Origin: Methylibium sp964622685
GTDB taxonomy: Bacteria; Pseudomonadota; Gammaproteobacteria; Burkholderiales; Burkholderiaceae_C
Direction: 5' to 3'
Length of the DNA stretch: 10,607 nucleotides
Assembly (NCBI GenBank): GCA_964622685.1
Contig: CAZUUU010000112.1
Coordinates: 1 to 10,607 of the forward strand
The position numbers and the translations under genes were made by a program. The notes beneath the pieces were generated by a model, which saw nothing but the letters and a program-made list of their open reading frames with translations, was not told the DNA's origin and did not search any database. Below are positions 8,216 to 10,607 of the stretch, piece after piece; position 1 is the stretch's first letter, and each line of letters begins with the position of its first letter.

Positions 8216-8225
8216 TAGAATTATG
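8216..8225. promoter_or_regulatory. Overlapping divergent -10 elements between the DUF455 and gamma-CA genes
   Basis: TAGAAT on the plus strand (8216-8221) and CATAAT on the minus strand (8225-8220) each match TATAAT in 5 of 6 positions and share two base pairs. The plus-strand box would start the gamma-CA message near 8228, leaving about 16 nt of leader that holds GGGGTG (8234-8239) as a ribosome site. The minus-strand box would start the DUF455 message at its ATG (8212). Neither has a good -35. Confidence 0.55.
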
Positions 8226-8243
8226 GCTTTGCCGGGGTGCCGC

Positions 8244-8768
8244 ATGGCCTTGTTCCAGCTCGACGACCGCGTACCGCAGGTGCACGAAACCGCCTACGTG
8301 GCCGAGAGCGCCGAGCTGATCGGCGCCGTGATCGTCGGCGAGGGCGCCAGCATCTGGTCGCACGTCGTGATCCGCGGCGACAACGAGCCGATCACCATCG
8401 GCCGGCACTCCAACGTCCAGGAAGGCGCGGTGCTGCACACCGACCCGGGCTGCCCGCTCGTCATCGGCGAGGGCGTGACGGTCGGGCACCAGGCCATGCT
8501 GCACGGCTGCACGATCGAGGACGGCGCGCTGGTCGGGATCCAGGCTGTCGTGCTGAACAAGGCGCGGATCGGCCGCCACTGCCTGATCGGCGCCGGCGCG
8601 CTGGTGACCGAGGGCAAGGAGTTCGCCGAAGGCATGCTGATCCTCGGCAGCCCGGCCAAGGCGGTGAGGGCGCTGGGCGAGGACGACATCGCGCGCATGC
8701 AGCGCGGCGCGCAGACCTATGTCGAGCGGGCCCAGCGCTACCAGCGCGTGTTGAAGCGCGTCGGCTGA
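8244..8768 (+). CDS. Gamma-carbonic-anhydrase-like hexapeptide-repeat protein
   Basis: The 174-residue protein is a left-handed beta-helix of hexapeptide repeats (I-G-A-V-I-V-G-E-G-A-S-I-W style, about residues 12-125) ending in a C-terminal helix (145-172). The three zinc histidines of gamma-class carbonic anhydrases are in place: H65 (A-V-L-H-T-D), H82 and H87 (V-G-H-Q-A-M-L-H-G). The family (YrdA/PaaY/CaiE-like) forms trimers with metal at subunit interfaces; many members have weak or no measurable anhydrase activity, so the reaction is uncertain. ATG 8244 is chosen because GGGGTG (8234-8239) precedes it and MALFQLDDRVPQV is the family N-terminus. An in-frame ATG at 8223 lies next to the -10 box and upstream of the expected transcription start. 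hslO starts 16 bp after its stop. Confidence 0.9.
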   Translation: MALFQLDDRVPQVHETAYVAESAELIGAVIVGEGASIWSHVVIRGDNEPITIGRHSNVQEGAVLHTDPGCPLVIGEGVTVGHQAMLHGCTIEDGALVGIQAVVLNKARIGRHCLIGAGALVTEGKEFAEGMLILGSPAKAVRALGEDDIARMQRGAQTYVERAQRYQRVLKRVG

Positions 8769-8784
8769 ACCCCACCTTGCCACG

Positions 8785-9750
8785 ATGAGCGAACTCCACA
8801 AGTTCCTGTTCGACGGCCTGCCGGTGCGCGGCATGCTGGTACGCCTGACCGACGACTGGGTCGAGCTGCTGGCGCGCCGCGAGGGCGGCCGCGCCTACCC
8901 GGCGCCGGTTCGCGGGCTGCTCGGCGAGATGGCCGCGGCCAGCGTGCTGATGCAGGCCAGCATCAAGTTCAAGGGGGCGCTGCTGCTGCAGCTGCACGGC
9001 GACGGCCCGGTGCGGCTGGCGGTGGCCGAGGTGCGGTCGGACCTGGGCTTCCGTGCCACCGCCAGCGTGACGGGCGAACTGCCGCCCGGGGCGGGGCTGG
9101 CGGCGATGGTCAACGCCGGCGGTGCGGGGCGCTGCTCGATCACGCTCGACCCCGAGGACAAGCTGCCCGGCCAGCAGCCTTACCAAGGCGTCGTGCCGCT
9201 GCACGGCGACCGGCGCGAGCCGCTGGAGCGGCTGTCCCAGGTGCTGGAGCACTACATGCTGCAGTCCGAGCAGCTCGACACCCGGCTCGTGCTGGCGGCC
9301 GACGACCGTGTCGCGGCCGGCCTGCTGATCCAGCGGCTGCCGGTCGAAGGCGAAGGCAACCTCGGCGCCCGCAACGAGGACCAGATCGGCCTGAACGAGG
9401 GCTACAACCGCATCGCGCACCTGGCCTCGACGCTCAAGGCCGAGGAGTTGCTGGGCCTGGACGCCGACACCGTCCTGCGCCGGCTGTTCTGGGAGGAGCA
9501 ACTGCGCCGCTTCGAGCCCCTGGCGGGCGCCGATGGGCCGCGCTTCTCGTGCACCTGTTCGCGCCAGCGCGTGATCCGCATGCTGCAGGGCCTGGGCCGG
9601 GAGGAGTTCGACGGCCTGATCGCCGAACGCGGGCTGGCCGAGGTCGGCTGCGAGTTCTGCGGGGCGCAGTACCGCTTCGACGCCGTCGACGGCGGCGAGG
9701 TGTTCACCGCGGCGCGCGACCAGCCGCCGACCTCGCGCGCGGTGCAGTGA
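8785..9750 (+). CDS. hslO: Hsp33 redox-regulated chaperone
   Basis: The 321-residue protein is Hsp33, a cytoplasmic holdase that is activated by oxidants and protects unfolding proteins. The N-terminal domain includes LHKFLFDGLPVRGMLVRL (4-21), and the core includes GNLGARNED and the helix WEEQLRRFEP. The zinc redox switch has the canonical CxC (C256, C258) and CxxC (C289, C292), with the same linker length as in E. coli. At 321 residues it is somewhat longer than the 292 of the E. coli protein. The gap after the carbonic-anhydrase-like stop is only 16 bp and contains no Shine-Dalgarno, so hslO is probably transcribed from that gene's promoter. Translation of this start by coupling or re-initiation is an inference. 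Confidence 0.93.
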   Translation: MSELHKFLFDGLPVRGMLVRLTDDWVELLARREGGRAYPAPVRGLLGEMAAASVLMQASIKFKGALLLQLHGDGPVRLAVAEVRSDLGFRATASVTGELPPGAGLAAMVNAGGAGRCSITLDPEDKLPGQQPYQGVVPLHGDRREPLERLSQVLEHYMLQSEQLDTRLVLAADDRVAAGLLIQRLPVEGEGNLGARNEDQIGLNEGYNRIAHLASTLKAEELLGLDADTVLRRLFWEEQLRRFEPLAGADGPRFSCTCSRQRVIRMLQGLGREEFDGLIAERGLAEVGCEFCGAQYRFDAVDGGEVFTAARDQPPTSRAVQ

Positions 9751-9790
9751 GCGTCTGCGGCGCGACACGGCCGTGACGGCGCGGTGACGC

Positions 9791-9802
9791 GGCGCCGGCG
9801 CC
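9791..9802. repeat. 12-bp GC palindrome downstream of hslO
   Basis: GGCGCCGGCGCC is a perfect self-complementary 12-mer 41 bp after the hslO stop. It is preceded by the near-repeats GTGACGGCGCG and GTGACGCGGCG. No T tract follows. It may be a weak terminator or pause hairpin for hslO, a protein-binding site upstream of the sucA promoter, or chance in 70% GC DNA. Confidence 0.35.
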
Positions 9803-9834
9803 ACGCGAGCGTTGCGGATTCCCGTTTCCAGGGC

Positions 9835-9862
9835 CTGCGACGCACCCGCCCGGTGCTACAGT
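9835..9862 (+). promoter_or_regulatory. Predicted sucA promoter
   Basis: TACAGT (9857-9862, 4 of 6 bases of the consensus) lies in an extended -10 context, GGTGCTACAGT, with a weak -35 CTGCGA (9835-9840) at 16-bp spacing. Transcription would begin near 9869, where the DNA abruptly becomes less GC-rich, leaving a leader of about 145 nt before sucA. The position is consistent with an independent promoter for the 2-oxoglutarate dehydrogenase operon. Confidence 0.5.
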
Positions 9863-9919
9863 CCGTCGGTCAAAAATCGGTCCTTCCCGTCCCCTTTGTC
9901 GGTTCTGTCGAACATGCAA

Positions 9920-10012
9920 AGGCGGGTCGCAATCCGCCAACCGGTCAAGCCGCGCCGCGGAAGGTTTTCCAACCAGCCAACGCCCTGGATACCAGGGTGA
10001 AAGGTGAGCGAA
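9920..10012 (+). promoter_or_regulatory. Structured sucA 5' leader, candidate sucA RNA motif (cis-regulatory)
   Basis: This leader holds a string of short inverted repeats: GGCGGG/TCCGCC (9921-9926 with 9933-9938, 6-nt loop, one G-U pair), CCGC/GCGG (9950-9953 with 9957-9960), GGAA/TTCC or GGTT/AACC (9959-9974, mutually exclusive), and CCCTGG/CCAGGG with an ATA loop (9983-9997). The ribosome site AAAGGTGAG (10000-10008) follows at once and could pair with CCCCTTT (9891-9897). A conserved RNA called the sucA motif is known from exactly this place in Burkholderiales, where part of the structure overlaps the Shine-Dalgarno; it has been proposed to be a cis-regulator, possibly a riboswitch. I match it on position and general layout only, not on an alignment. 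Confidence 0.6.
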
Positions 10013-10607
10013 ATGATGCAGCAGTACCGCTCGAACTCCTACCTGTTCGGGGGCAACGCGCCCTATGTCGAGGAGCTCTACGAGGCCTACCTCGACAACC
10101 CGGGCTCGGTGCCCGACAAGTGGCGCGCCTACTTCGACGCGCTGCAGAACGTGCCGGCCACCGACGGCTCCGAGTCGCGTGACGTCGCGCACGCGCCGGT
10201 CGTCGAATCCTTTGCCCAGCGCGCCAAGGCCAACGCCTTCGCGGTCAAGGCCAGCGCGGCCGAGCTGGCCGTCGCGCGCAAGCAGGTCCACGTCCAGTCG
10301 CTGATCGCCGCCTACCGTTCGCTGGGCGCCCGCTGGGCTGACCTCGACCCGCTCAAGCGCACCGAACGCCCGCGCATCCCCGAGCTGGAGCCGGCCTTCT
10401 ACGACCTGAGCGAGTCCGACATGGACATCACGTTCAGCGCGACCAACACCTACTTCACCACCGCCGAGCAGCAGACGCTGCGCGAGATCCTGCAGGCGCT
10501 GCGCGAGACCTACTGCGGCTCGATCGGCGCCGAGTTCATGCACATCACCGAGCCGGCCGAGAAGCGCTGGTGGCAGGAGCGCCTGGAGCGCGTGCGCAGC
10601 AAGCCCA
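10013..10607 (+). CDS. sucA: 2-oxoglutarate dehydrogenase E1 component, N-terminal part
   Basis: The frame is open from ATG 10013 to the window edge (198 codons) and continues beyond it; a complete SucA is about 950 residues. The opening QQYRSNSYLFGGNAPYVEEL, then YEAYLDNPGSVPDKWRAYFD, is the N-terminal segment of SucA. Later come the A-Y-R-S-L-G-A-R-W-A-D-L-D-P-L region and the F-Y-T/S-D-L-S type stretch, then TAEQQTLREILQALRETYCGSIGAEFMHI, all typical of E1o. The enzyme is the thiamine-diphosphate decarboxylase of the 2-oxoglutarate dehydrogenase complex in the citric acid cycle; the thiamine-diphosphate domain lies outside the window. Two tandem ATGs (10013 and 10016) follow AAAGGTGAG; either could be used. 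The hairpin-rich leader suggests control at translation initiation. Confidence 0.93.
   Translation, partial: MMQQYRSNSYLFGGNAPYVEELYEAYLDNPGSVPDKWRAYFDALQNVPATDGSESRDVAHAPVVESFAQRAKANAFAVKASAAELAVARKQVHVQSLIAAYRSLGARWADLDPLKRTERPRIPELEPAFYDLSESDMDITFSATNTYFTTAEQQTLREILQALRETYCGSIGAEFMHITEPAEKRWWQERLERVRSKP

Noticed and set aside
8223..8243. ATG at 8223 as the gamma-CA start, adding seven residues
   Set aside because: It lies immediately after the -10 box and upstream of the expected transcription start; ATG 8244 has a GGGGTG ribosome site and the family N-terminus.
7218..8834. 538-codon minus-strand frame spanning the marC end, DUF455 and gamma-CA genes
   Set aside because: It runs in a different frame from the DUF455 protein, covers genes on both strands and has no recognisable domain.

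Overview
The window is about 70% G+C with strong G/C third-position bias. The genes look like a chromosomal segment of a betaproteobacterium of the order Burkholderiales, probably near the Rubrivivax/Leptothrix/Methylibium group. This rests on protein character: a Bug-type tricarboxylate-transporter binding protein, a XerD with a typical proteobacterial C-terminus, and a sucA gene with a structured leader. I could not run a database search, so the placement is an inference. Eleven protein genes are supported. Two are cut by the window edges: a Bug-family binding protein at the left and sucA at the right. No rRNA, tRNA, IS element, CRISPR array or prophage is visible.

Layout. At 1-239 is the tail of a Bug/TctC-type periplasmic binding protein, closed by a GC hairpin with a T-rich tail. 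At 302-1231 is xerD, the chromosome-dimer recombinase, followed by a strong hairpin without a T tract. At 1360-5963 is a compact five-gene plus-strand cluster: a membrane-anchored trypsin-like protease, a MoxR AAA+ ATPase, a DUF58 protein, a BatA-like von Willebrand factor A membrane protein, and a GNAT acetyltransferase. The last four genes are joined by stop/start overlaps (ATGA, ATGA, GTGA). Two single membrane-protein genes follow: a PAP2/Aur1-like protein (6020-6745) and a MarC/YhgN-family protein (6791-7393). MarC converges on a minus-strand ferritin-like DUF455 gene (7397-8212), with only 3 bp between the stop codons. The DUF455 gene diverges from a gamma-carbonic-anhydrase-like gene (8244-8768) across a tiny region in which two opposing -10 boxes overlap. 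hslO (Hsp33, 8785-9750) follows, then a 262-bp intergenic region with a promoter and a hairpin-rich leader, then the start of sucA (10013 onward).

How the genes work together. The best candidate for a functional system is the protease-MoxR-DUF58-VWA-GNAT cluster. A cytoplasmic MoxR ATPase and a DUF58 partner are translationally coupled to a VWA protein whose metal-binding domain is predicted to face the periplasm. A predicted periplasmic serine protease sits just upstream. MoxR/DUF58/VWA modules are generally viewed as chaperone or metal-insertion machines, but no substrate can be read from this sequence. The DUF455, carbonic-anhydrase-like and hslO genes form a loose neighbourhood of metal- and redox-related proteins. 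The other notable points are regulatory: several genes have a -10-like hexamer ending 6-7 nt before the start codon, which suggests leaderless mRNAs, and the sucA leader fits the position and general architecture of the known Burkholderiales sucA RNA motif.
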